From: Planctomyces sp. SH-PL14
GTDB lineage: Bacteria > Planctomycetota > Planctomycetia > Planctomycetales > Planctomycetaceae
Length of the DNA stretch: 64,000 nucleotides
NCBI RefSeq assembly: GCF_001610835.1
Contig: NZ_CP011270.1
Location: 372,001-436,000, forward strand
Reading direction: 5' to 3'
Below, piece after piece: positions 56,929 to 64,000 of the stretch. Position 1 is the stretch's first letter. Each line of letters starts with the position of its first letter. Made by a program: the position numbers and the translations under genes. A model generated the notes under the pieces. It did not search any database. It had not been told where the DNA came from and saw nothing but the letters and a program-made list of their open reading frames with translations.

Positions 56929-58714
56929 TCTCGTATGGCGGGCCGGAGCGGATACGTCCGACTTCGAGACGGCCATGCTGCGGTCGGCGTCGACGGTCGA
57001 GGCGCTGGAGCGGGCGACGAAGGGGGATTTTCAGTCTGGTCTCGTGCGGGCCCTGGAGCGGATCCGGGAAGAGTCGGACCTCGTGACGGGCAAGGTCACG
57101 GCCGTTGACCAGGCGGTCGCCCGGATGGCAAGCAAGGGCGCCTCCCCTGAGATGCTGAAGCAGTATCGGGACGAGGCCGAGGCCCTCGCGAAGACGAAGG
57201 AGGATCAGGCCAACCAAGCGGCCAACGAGGCGGCGAAGGAGAAGCAGCGGGTCGCCGATGTCGCACGGCTCAAGATCGAGCAGGAAAAGCTCGTCGAGTC
57301 TCAGAAGGCGGCCCAGTACCGCCGGGACGAGCAGAACGTCGCGAGGCAGATGGCCCTCTATGTCCAAGCGCAGGAGGTCAAGGAAAGCCTGCTGACGAAG
57401 GAAGAACGAGTGCAGCGCGAGATCGTTCGCCTGCAGGACCTGAAGAACCGCGGACTTCTCACGGAGCAGCAACTTCAGGCCGCTATCCGGATCGCCCAGT
57501 CGGCCGGCACTGCCCAAGCAAAGGGCGGCGGAGGGGGTGTTCCTCGCGGGCTGGTCGTTCAGCAGGGCGTGATCGGCATTCAGGACGCCATGACCGGGTA
57601 TCAGGTCAACGGCTGGGGCGGCGCGCTGATGGCTGGCGGAAACAACGCCATCCAGATGTTTTCGATGATTAACCCGATGCTCGGGTCGGCTGCTGCTGTC
57701 GGCGTCATGGCTGGGCAGATCGCCGTCATGATGAGCAAGGGGGCCGGCGAAGCCGAAAAGCTCAAGGCGCAGGTCGAGGGGATCGAGCGGGCTTCGAAAC
57801 TCTGGGGACAGGGCGGCGACGAGTTTCAGAAGGGGCTGGAAGCAGAGCGAATGCGACTGTCGATGTCGCGGGACCGCCTCGACACAGCAAAACAGATCGT
57901 GGCGTTCGAGAAGGAGCAACTAGTCCATCTTGAGGCCGCTGCCCAGAGAAACGCCGCCGACCTTCGCAAGCAGGGCATTCCCGACATCCATGCCGCAGAC
58001 AAGGCAAAGATCACCGCGAAGGAGCAGGAGATCAAGGCCCTGGAGGAGCGTCAGAAGAAGATTCAGGACGAAGTGACGGAAGGGGAAAACGCCGTCAAGT
58101 TCGCCGATTCGAGCGACATGCCGGGCAAGTTCTCGGAGCGGGAGAAGGAAGAGCTGCGGCAGATGGGAGCTCGCATCCAGCGAGAGACTCGTGAGGCGAA
58201 CTGGGCAGCCGCGGAACGCGGGATGACGTCCGCCGAGGTGGCGGCCGAGGAGAAGAAAGAGGCCCGCCTCAAGAAGGCGAACGAGATCGCCGCGCTGGGA
58301 CGCCAAGCCCAGAAGAAGCGGGAAGCGGAAGAGGGTGCCTGGCTCAAGGCTCGACAGGATGCCGCCGACCAGTTTCGGCGGGCGACTGATCCGCAGGCCG
58401 GCGTGCGATCCCAGATGGAGACGCTGGCACAAGTCCAGAACTCGTCCGCTGCGCTCGCTGCCGACGAACTGACCCGGACGCTGCGGCTGATCGCTGGAGG
58501 GACGACGCCCTCCGGCTCCGCCCTCGTCGGCGGTGTCAGTTACGGATCTGTCGAAGAAGTGAGTTCGCGCAATCGGGCGGCCGAGCAGCAGGAACGCCAG
58601 AGGATGGTCGACACGATCGTCGAAGAGCTCCGGAAGATGCTGACCGAACTCCGGAACACGGCGAAGGCGGCCCAGGCCCTTGAGCAGAATCTCAAGCTGG
58701 AGGTCATCAACTAA
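56909..58714 (+). CDS. Tail tape measure protein
   Basis: 601 residues from GTG 56909. N-terminal LVWRAGADTSDFETAMLRSA is the usual tape-measure entry, followed by long Glu/Lys/Gln coiled coils (DQANQAANEAAKEKQRVADV, AKEKQEIKALEERQKK-like runs), a central Gly/Ala hydrophobic stretch (MSMINPMLGSAAAVGVMAG-type, about 235-275) and a second coiled coil. Its length would set a rather short tail. It scaffolds tail growth and may pass the membrane during injection. Confidence 0.82.
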   Translation: MVAAADDLVWRAGADTSDFETAMLRSASTVEALERATKGDFQSGLVRALERIREESDLVTGKVTAVDQAVARMASKGASPEMLKQYRDEAEALAKTKEDQANQAANEAAKEKQRVADVARLKIEQEKLVESQKAAQYRRDEQNVARQMALYVQAQEVKESLLTKEERVQREIVRLQDLKNRGLLTEQQLQAAIRIAQSAGTAQAKGGGGGVPRGLVVQQGVIGIQDAMTGYQVNGWGGALMAGGNNAIQMFSMINPMLGSAAAVGVMAGQIAVMMSKGAGEAEKLKAQVEGIERASKLWGQGGDEFQKGLEAERMRLSMSRDRLDTAKQIVAFEKEQLVHLEAAAQRNAADLRKQGIPDIHAADKAKITAKEQEIKALEERQKKIQDEVTEGENAVKFADSSDMPGKFSEREKEELRQMGARIQRETREANWAAAERGMTSAEVAAEEKKEARLKKANEIAALGRQAQKKREAEEGAWLKARQDAADQFRRATDPQAGVRSQMETLAQVQNSSAALAADELTRTLRLIAGGTTPSGSALVGGVSYGSVEEVSSRNRAAEQQERQRMVDTIVEELRKMLTELRNTAKAAQALEQNLKLEVIN

Positions 58715-59772
58715 TGGCCATCGTCTGGATTCAGGAGGTATTCCGAAACCCCGGCAAGTTCGGTCTCTCCACGGCGGACCTGACCCGCACGCTGCAGGTC
58801 TACAGCAACGACCCGGTCAACGACGGTCCCGTGGAGATCGCCGCCGCGGTGTCGTCCTGGGGGATCGGGATTGGTTCCGCCCATCCGAAGCGGAACGACG
58901 CCTGGTGCCGCAACATCGACCCGCGCCCGAACGGTGATCGGAACCTGGGGCTGTGGGACGTCGAATGCAGCTATTCGAACGCGCCGGTGTCGAAGAGCGA
59001 GCAGGACAAGATCCTGATTGCCGACCCCACCCAGCGGCCATGGAAGGTGAAGGGCGAGCCGATCCGGGAGCAGGCGCCGTGCGTCACCGATCGCGACGGC
59101 AAGGCCTACGTCAATCCGGTCCGCGATCCATTCGACCCGCCGATCACGCGAAATCGCACCCGGCTGCAGATCAAGGTCGAGGCGAACTTTCGCGAGACGC
59201 CTTCCTGGTACTGGAACCTGACGGACACGGTGAACAAGAAAGAGCTCTACGTCGGCCACAAGATCAAGTACCTCTACCCGGCCCGCACGCTGCTGTTCTG
59301 CCCGGAACCACTGAGCGAAGACCGGCTCGAGAACGGCTTCGATTATGTGACGCTCGGCTTCACGCTCGACGTGATGCAGTACCTCCGGATCCTGAGCAAT
59401 GGCGAAATCATCGCCGAGGACGACCGGATCCTGGAGACGGACCTATTCAGCGGCGACGTCTGGGTGAAGCCGCACCCCTTGCGAATCGGAACGCCGGTCG
59501 AATCCTCCGAGATTTGGCGAAGGTTTGGCGGCTGGGACGATGAGCAACTCAACCGCGGGCTCAACTACCTGCTCAATCCCGCCGAGCCAGAGGCGACCCG
59601 GTTCGGCCCCACCAACAAGACGCGAATCAAGGATGGCAACGCGCATCCGGTTGCAGTGCCACAACTGCTCAAGCCGGACGGCACTCTCTCTGCGAACGGA
59701 GATGCCAGCTACACCCGCTTCGGGAAGTATCTCCTCGGCGACTTCGAGCCCCTCCGGGAGATGCTGCAATGA
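58714..59772 (+). CDS. Phage tail protein, unknown role
   Basis: 352 residues from ATG 58714, overlapping the previous stop by one base. AIVWIQEVFRNPGKFGLSTA, HPKRNDAWCRNIDPRPNGDR-NLGLWDVECSYSN and FDYVTLGFTLDVMQYLRILS suggest a beta-rich distal-tail or baseplate-like protein just after the tape measure. No named family recognised. Confidence 0.55.
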   Translation: MAIVWIQEVFRNPGKFGLSTADLTRTLQVYSNDPVNDGPVEIAAAVSSWGIGIGSAHPKRNDAWCRNIDPRPNGDRNLGLWDVECSYSNAPVSKSEQDKILIADPTQRPWKVKGEPIREQAPCVTDRDGKAYVNPVRDPFDPPITRNRTRLQIKVEANFRETPSWYWNLTDTVNKKELYVGHKIKYLYPARTLLFCPEPLSEDRLENGFDYVTLGFTLDVMQYLRILSNGEIIAEDDRILETDLFSGDVWVKPHPLRIGTPVESSEIWRRFGGWDDEQLNRGLNYLLNPAEPEATRFGPTNKTRIKDGNAHPVAVPQLLKPDGTLSANGDASYTRFGKYLLGDFEPLREMLQ

Positions 59773-61841
59773 GGGAGCCGACTTTCACATTCAGTCGCGA
59801 GTTGGCGTACCGGACGCGGGAGATGGTTCGCGGTCAGAGCGCGGGATACACGCCCCCTTCATATCCCACGCCGGTCAAGGACGACTACCCCGATCCGCAG
59901 CTCGCCCACGCGATCCAGCCGATCACGAAGGGCTACTACGGCACGGTCCAGATCAACGGCGGCGATCAGGTCGAAGCCTACGCCCGAAATGGCGACGTCG
60001 AAACCGGCGAGCCATTCATGATCTATTGGACCCCGGGGACGCAGATATCCGCCCAGAAGGGGGTCGACCCACCCAAGGCGGGCCAGTGGGACATCTTTTC
60101 CTACGACATCAACTACTTCGGCCTGCCCTACGCCTCCCAAGGCTGCGGCTGCGGCGACTCCCTCGACGGCACGCCGAACCATGACTGCAAGCCGGAGTGC
60201 GGCTGCATCAACAAAATGCGGTACATGTACCCGCCGGCGTGGTGGGTCCGCTGGCCGGACGCCTTGGAGAAGATCCTGTGGTCGGCCGCCTCGTCGCTCG
60301 TCACTCTGAAATACTCCGGGGAGTGCCTCTGGGTCTCGAACTGGTTCGCCGGGCCGGACTACATCCCGCCGGAGGAGGAGTGGGAGGGGGAAGAGGCGCC
60401 GGAGCCAGTCCATGACGACTACCGGTGGGAGGTCGACCGCCGGGCGCTCACGATCAAGTTGCGGCGGCGCGCGGTCGAGTATCCCAACGCCCCCGAGCTC
60501 TACGTCGAGTATTGCCTGACGCCTGCCTGCGGGCTGCGGTGCAACGGCGTCTGGAAGGGGACGTTCAAAGACCAGAAGAACATCGAGACGCCCGCGGTCT
60601 GCGAAATCTGCGTGACGCCGACGTTGCGGCTCCCCCTTTTCCCCTGCTGGGCTTGCCCCCAGGACCCGCCCGAAGCCTACGAGATGACCGTCCCGGACGG
60701 GGCGTTCTACTACGGCGAGGACGGAGAAGTCCCGATCGGCGTGGCCGGCAAGAAGATCACGCTTCAGCGGGTCGGCGCCTGCGACGACTGGGTGGAGCCT
60801 GCCGATGATCCGCACCGATGGCTGTCGGCTGCCGGCGAGTGCCCGGACATCAAGGGCTTGATGGTTGTCGGGGGATTCGCGAACCCGATCCGTCTGCCCC
60901 GAGGCGGAAACTGCAACTGTTACAAGTTCGAGGACTCGACGACGCTGGTCTGGCTGTTCGTCGAAGCCGGTCCGGGCTCAGTCTTCGCTGCGGCGACGTT
61001 CATCGACAAGGACCTGTGCGAGTACGAGCCGTCCGCGTACTGCGCAGACGGAAAGGAGCAGAAGCTCTACCGCTACTACACCCTGCGGGAGGGCGTCGGC
61101 GGTGTTCCCACGTATGAAGCACAGACGTCCGAGAACTGGTGCCAAGAGCCGACGTTGCAGCTCCGGGCGGACTGGTTCGACAACGGAAGGTTCCTGACGA
61201 ACGAGACGAAACACTGGTATGACACAGAGGAGGACATGGAGGCCCAAAACGGCTACTCGCTCGTGGAGGGGGACCTCAACAACGACCTCTTCGCCGTGAA
61301 GGCGATCAACTCGACCATAGCGGGGAACACAGGCTTTTTCTTGGCCCTCGTGTCAACTGTGCCCGGAGAAACTGCGTGGTCGTATCAGGGCAGCGTGAAC
61401 CCCGCATACGACCCGGGAATTGACGCGGCTGAGCGGGCGGGCATCGTCCAGATCAAGGCAACCACGCTCCCCAAGGTCACGAACAGCGGGGCCCCCGGGG
61501 CGACCTGCAGCGGCGAGGAGACGGAGGTCACGGGGTGCCCTCCGACCGCGAGTTGCCGCTGGGAGCCATTCTTCACCGCCAACCGGCTGGTTCCTTGCGT
61601 CGATGGCGTTCCGCAGGAAGAGGGAGTGGAGAGTGCCGTCGCGGATCTGGTCTTGGAACTCCCGGCAAACGCTTCGGCCGAATACGAGGTCGTTGTCGGG
61701 GCATGTGCTGACGGCTTCGCGTCGGTCCGCCTGCGGTACATGTACCTCGTGACTCCCTGCCCGGACGGCTGCGAAGAGTGCGAGGACCCGGGCGATATCA
61801 CTGGCCTGCCGTATCTGGAGCAACCATGCAATCAGGCTTGA
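59769..61841 (+). CDS. Cysteine-rich phage tail protein
   Basis: 690 residues from ATG 59769 (ATGA). It has about 29 Cys, often in pairs or short clusters (GCGCGD, PECGCINK, ACGLRCNG, AVCEICV, PCWACPQ, NCNCYK, PDGCEECED), very unusual for tail proteins. It might be disulphide- or metal-stabilised and take part in host contact. No known fold recognised. The next gene starts 16 bases before its stop. Confidence 0.55.
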   Translation: MREPTFTFSRELAYRTREMVRGQSAGYTPPSYPTPVKDDYPDPQLAHAIQPITKGYYGTVQINGGDQVEAYARNGDVETGEPFMIYWTPGTQISAQKGVDPPKAGQWDIFSYDINYFGLPYASQGCGCGDSLDGTPNHDCKPECGCINKMRYMYPPAWWVRWPDALEKILWSAASSLVTLKYSGECLWVSNWFAGPDYIPPEEEWEGEEAPEPVHDDYRWEVDRRALTIKLRRRAVEYPNAPELYVEYCLTPACGLRCNGVWKGTFKDQKNIETPAVCEICVTPTLRLPLFPCWACPQDPPEAYEMTVPDGAFYYGEDGEVPIGVAGKKITLQRVGACDDWVEPADDPHRWLSAAGECPDIKGLMVVGGFANPIRLPRGGNCNCYKFEDSTTLVWLFVEAGPGSVFAAATFIDKDLCEYEPSAYCADGKEQKLYRYYTLREGVGGVPTYEAQTSENWCQEPTLQLRADWFDNGRFLTNETKHWYDTEEDMEAQNGYSLVEGDLNNDLFAVKAINSTIAGNTGFFLALVSTVPGETAWSYQGSVNPAYDPGIDAAERAGIVQIKATTLPKVTNSGAPGATCSGEETEVTGCPPTASCRWEPFFTANRLVPCVDGVPQEEGVESAVADLVLELPANASAEYEVVVGACADGFASVRLRYMYLVTPCPDGCEECEDPGDITGLPYLEQPCNQA

Positions 61842-63580
61842 TGCCCGGGGAAGTCGTTCACAGCCGCCGCCGTCGGGACGTGCCCGCGCGCCCGGCGAAC
61901 GGTCCGGGGTTCTTCCTCAAGAAGCGATACAAGCAGGTCGGCTTCTCGGAGACGTGCGGCCGGTGCAACTCTGTCGCGGCGAAAATGGACGAGTGGGGTC
62001 CGGTCGGCTGCCGGGCGAACATCGACTGGATCCTCGACCGGGTGAAGGAAAACGCGACATCGAAGGGGATCGTCTGGCTGCCGTCGTTCGACGCCGTCAC
62101 CCGCATCCACATCGACGCGGCGATCCTGCAGGCAGAGGGGAAACCCGAGACGCTGGCAATGCAGCTCGCCCTGTCGATCAGCGGTTTCGTTACCGGGTTC
62201 CTGCCGGCCGAGGTCAAGGAGAAGACGCTCCCCGCCTGGAACGACGTCGCCATCGTCATCCCCTGCCACAACTACGGGCGGTTCCTGGCGGAGTGCATCG
62301 AATCGGCGATCGCGGCCAACCCTGCCGAGATCATCGTGGTGGACGACGCCAGCGAGGACGAGACGGCCGAGGTGGCGGCCCGCTACCCCCGCGTCAAATA
62401 CGTCCGGGTCGAACATCGAAACGTCCACGCCACCCGGGGGGCCGGATTCGCTCTGACCCGCGCGGCGAACGTCTGTTTCCTCGACGCCGACGACGTGCTC
62501 ACCCCGGACTACCTCGCCGCGGCCTGCAAGATCCTCGACGAGGAGCCGAAAGTCGGGATCGTCTACAGCGACATGGAGCGGTTCGGCGAGGAGTCGGGAC
62601 GGACGGACTTCCCCGAGTGGGTGGACCCGTTCTGGATCGACCGACAGAACCACCTGCATGCGGGATCGGTCGTCCGCCGGCAGGCACTCGAACTCGCTCA
62701 GGTCTTCGACGAGCACCTCAAACCGTCTGCCCACGAAGACTGGTGGCTGTGGCGGCAGATCCTCCGCTACGGATGGCAGGCCCGGAAGTCCCCCGCCCTC
62801 TACCGCTACCGCCGCCACCCGGACGGCTCGATGCTGACGAAGGTCCGGTGCAAGAGCTGGTACGAGCTCTCCTCCGCCTCGACGGAGACGATCACGATCC
62901 TGATCCCCCTTGCCGGCCGCCTCTGGGCGTGGGAGCAGCTCTCCGCCTGGCTCGACCGCCAGACGTGGCCGCACGATCAGATCGAACTCCGGCTGCTCGA
63001 CTCCTCCCAGGACCCCGGCTTCTCCCGAGCGGTCGCGGAATGGATCGGTCGGAGCGACTACGCCGACGTCCGCCACATGCGGCAGGCTGTCGGCCCCCAG
63101 GGCGTCGCAGATGCCCCCCGCCGGCAGAACGGCCAAGAGGTCAACCTTGCCGTCGCTCGTGCCTGGGCGAAGCTCACCCGCGGCCTGACGACGCCGTGGA
63201 GCCTCTGCCTGGAGGACGACATCCTCCCGCCCGACGACGTGATTGAACGGCTGATGCGGCAGGTCGGCCCGGCCATCGACCTCGTGACGGCCGCCTACCG
63301 GACCCGCCACCACGATGATCGGCACTGGCACATTCAGCTCGAGCCCGGGGAGAACGTCCGGGACGGCGAGGAGGGGAAGGGCGTCGACGAGATCAACGGC
63401 AGCGGCTTCGGCTGCATGCTGATCCGGTCTCCGTACCTCTCGCAGCACCCGTTCGCGAACCATCGCGGGTCTGCATGGTACGACCCGAGTTTCTACGCCG
63501 CCTGGGGTGACGAACTCGGTTCGGTCGTCGACTGGTCGATCGTTTGCAAGCACTACAGCGGCCGGGAGGAGTGGGTATGA
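61826..63580 (+). CDS. Phage-encoded two-domain glycosyltransferase
   Basis: 584 residues from ATG 61826 (GGAG six bases upstream). A short N-terminal module with CGRCNSVAAKMDEWGPVGC (44-62) precedes a GT-A family 2 domain: VAIVIPCHNYGRFLAECIES (about 141-160), IIVVDDASEDETAEVA and FLDADDVLTPDYL with the DxD metal site (220-222). From about 355 a second GT-A-like domain follows, ITILIPLAGRLWAWEQLSAW, LRLLDSSQDPGF and SLCLEDDILPPDDVIERL. Located among tail genes; it could decorate virion proteins or alter host surface sugars. Acceptor unknown. Confidence 0.82.
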   Translation: MQSGLMPGEVVHSRRRRDVPARPANGPGFFLKKRYKQVGFSETCGRCNSVAAKMDEWGPVGCRANIDWILDRVKENATSKGIVWLPSFDAVTRIHIDAAILQAEGKPETLAMQLALSISGFVTGFLPAEVKEKTLPAWNDVAIVIPCHNYGRFLAECIESAIAANPAEIIVVDDASEDETAEVAARYPRVKYVRVEHRNVHATRGAGFALTRAANVCFLDADDVLTPDYLAAACKILDEEPKVGIVYSDMERFGEESGRTDFPEWVDPFWIDRQNHLHAGSVVRRQALELAQVFDEHLKPSAHEDWWLWRQILRYGWQARKSPALYRYRRHPDGSMLTKVRCKSWYELSSASTETITILIPLAGRLWAWEQLSAWLDRQTWPHDQIELRLLDSSQDPGFSRAVAEWIGRSDYADVRHMRQAVGPQGVADAPRRQNGQEVNLAVARAWAKLTRGLTTPWSLCLEDDILPPDDVIERLMRQVGPAIDLVTAAYRTRHHDDRHWHIQLEPGENVRDGEEGKGVDEINGSGFGCMLIRSPYLSQHPFANHRGSAWYDPSFYAAWGDELGSVVDWSIVCKHYSGREEWV

Positions 63581-63954
63581 GTGAATACGACGAATACGCA
63601 AGCGAGCAGCTCGTGCAGCACCGCGAGGGACGGCTGCACCTGCAGGTATTCGAGGACGTGGCCCAGACGACCCCGGAGGACATCAGCGGCAAGACGTTCT
63701 CGGCGGTGATCTACAATCCGGAGAACCCGACCGAGGTCTACGCCAGAGCGGTCGGGTCGGAGCAGGTCGAAGTCACCGTCGAGACCTCGACCATCGTCCT
63801 GATCTTTCCCGCCAGCACCTTCGCGACCGCTACCTGGAAGGTCGCCGAGTACACGGTCGACGATATCACCGACCTCGCCAATCCCAAGCCGTTCCTGCCC
63901 CCGGATCAGATCCGGTTGAAGCAAGCGGCCTCCCCCTCGGTTCCGACGCCATGA
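63577..63954 (+). CDS. Hypothetical phage tail-region protein
   Basis: 125 residues from ATG 63577 (ATGA overlap with the glycosyltransferase). SGKTFSAVIYNPENPTEVYA and VEVTVETSTIVLIFPASTFA, ending TWKVAEYTVDDI, are beta-rich. In siphoviruses small proteins like this follow fibre genes (BppU-like N-domain). No sure family. Confidence 0.55.
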   Translation: MSEYDEYASEQLVQHREGRLHLQVFEDVAQTTPEDISGKTFSAVIYNPENPTEVYARAVGSEQVEVTVETSTIVLIFPASTFATATWKVAEYTVDDITDLANPKPFLPPDQIRLKQAASPSVPTP

Positions 63955-64000
63955 CCCACGCTTCATCGGAACATCCGGTTGTCGTGATCCACCGCTCGGT
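63951..64000 (+). CDS. Start of a further phage gene (cut by the window)
   Basis: ATG 63951 overlaps the previous TGA (ATGA), as usual for this operon. Only 16 residues are visible (MTHASSEHPVVVIHRS). Nothing can be said about function. Confidence 0.45.
   Translation, partial: MTHASSEHPVVVIHRS

Larger units (their letters stand above)
39290..64000 (+). mobile_element. Temperate siphovirus-type prophage (right end outside the window)
   Basis: From the integrase to the window edge all genes point the same way and follow phage order: integration, early regulation, replication, packaging, head, tail. The left boundary is placed in the gap between the exporter start (39272) and the integrase (39416); no attL core can be proved since the right end is not visible and no tRNA gene is near. 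Short ATGA/GTGA overlaps and absence of the host dispersed repeats also set it apart. Confidence 0.9.

Noticed and set aside
61954-63246. ORF in another frame of the glycosyltransferase
   Set aside because: Arg/Pro/Gly-rich shadow; the GT frame has DxD and conserved helices.

Overview
The window is high-GC DNA from a member of the Planctomycetota. Evidence for this is a Tat-exported DUF1501 protein, a sulfatase with a planctomycete-like active-site box, a coupled ECF sigma factor and Ser/Thr kinase with a membrane tail, an NHL-repeat secreted protein and an Flp-type pilin. No rRNA or tRNA gene was found, so the species cannot be named.

Positions 1-39.3 kb are chromosome. They hold the end of mscL, a secreted sulfatase, a degenerate molybdopterin-oxidoreductase homologue, an orphan LolD-type ATPase, DUF1501, an orphan pilin, the ECF/kinase pair, two secreted beta-domain proteins, a GNAT enzyme, an aspartate-type aminotransferase, argB, an ATP-grasp enzyme, cimA, a truncated uvrA paralogue, trpB-trpA, a zinc-ribbon membrane protein, tyrA, a halogenase-like flavoprotein, asnS, an EVE-domain protein, a flippase-like membrane protein, a YHS lipoprotein coupled to coaX, and a large MMPL/HpnN-like exporter. 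Amino-acid biosynthesis is a theme (Asp/Glu transamination, Arg, Ile, Trp, Tyr, Asn), but the genes are scattered rather than one operon. cimA carries a legible attenuator: promoter, an 18-residue Ile-rich leader peptide, and alternative anti-terminator and terminator hairpins.

Between 4.3 and 29.3 kb there are seven copies (five near full length, two partial) of a dispersed element of about 310-340 bp. All copies lie in intergenic gaps and abut at least one gene 3' end. They are full of short GC hairpins and have inverted inner ends. Three further small palindromic elements occur: two built of heptamers (between trpB and trpA, and in frame inside asnS) and one after asnS.

From about 39.3 kb to the window end runs a temperate siphovirus-type prophage, cut by the window edge. 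In order it has an integrase, a lower-GC unknown gene, two small HTH proteins, small early genes, a RepA/DnaB-like ATPase, three small zinc-ribbon proteins, terminase, a gpW-like connector, portal, scaffold/protease, major capsid, connector and tail genes, a tail-chaperone pair with a probable -1 frameshift, tape measure, tail proteins (one very cysteine-rich) and a two-domain glycosyltransferase. Nearly all late genes overlap by 1-4 bases (ATGA/GTGA). The stretch from 46 to 52.3 kb shows many apparent single-base frame changes, densest in portal and scaffold. This is either assembly error or decay and should be settled before the prophage is called functional.
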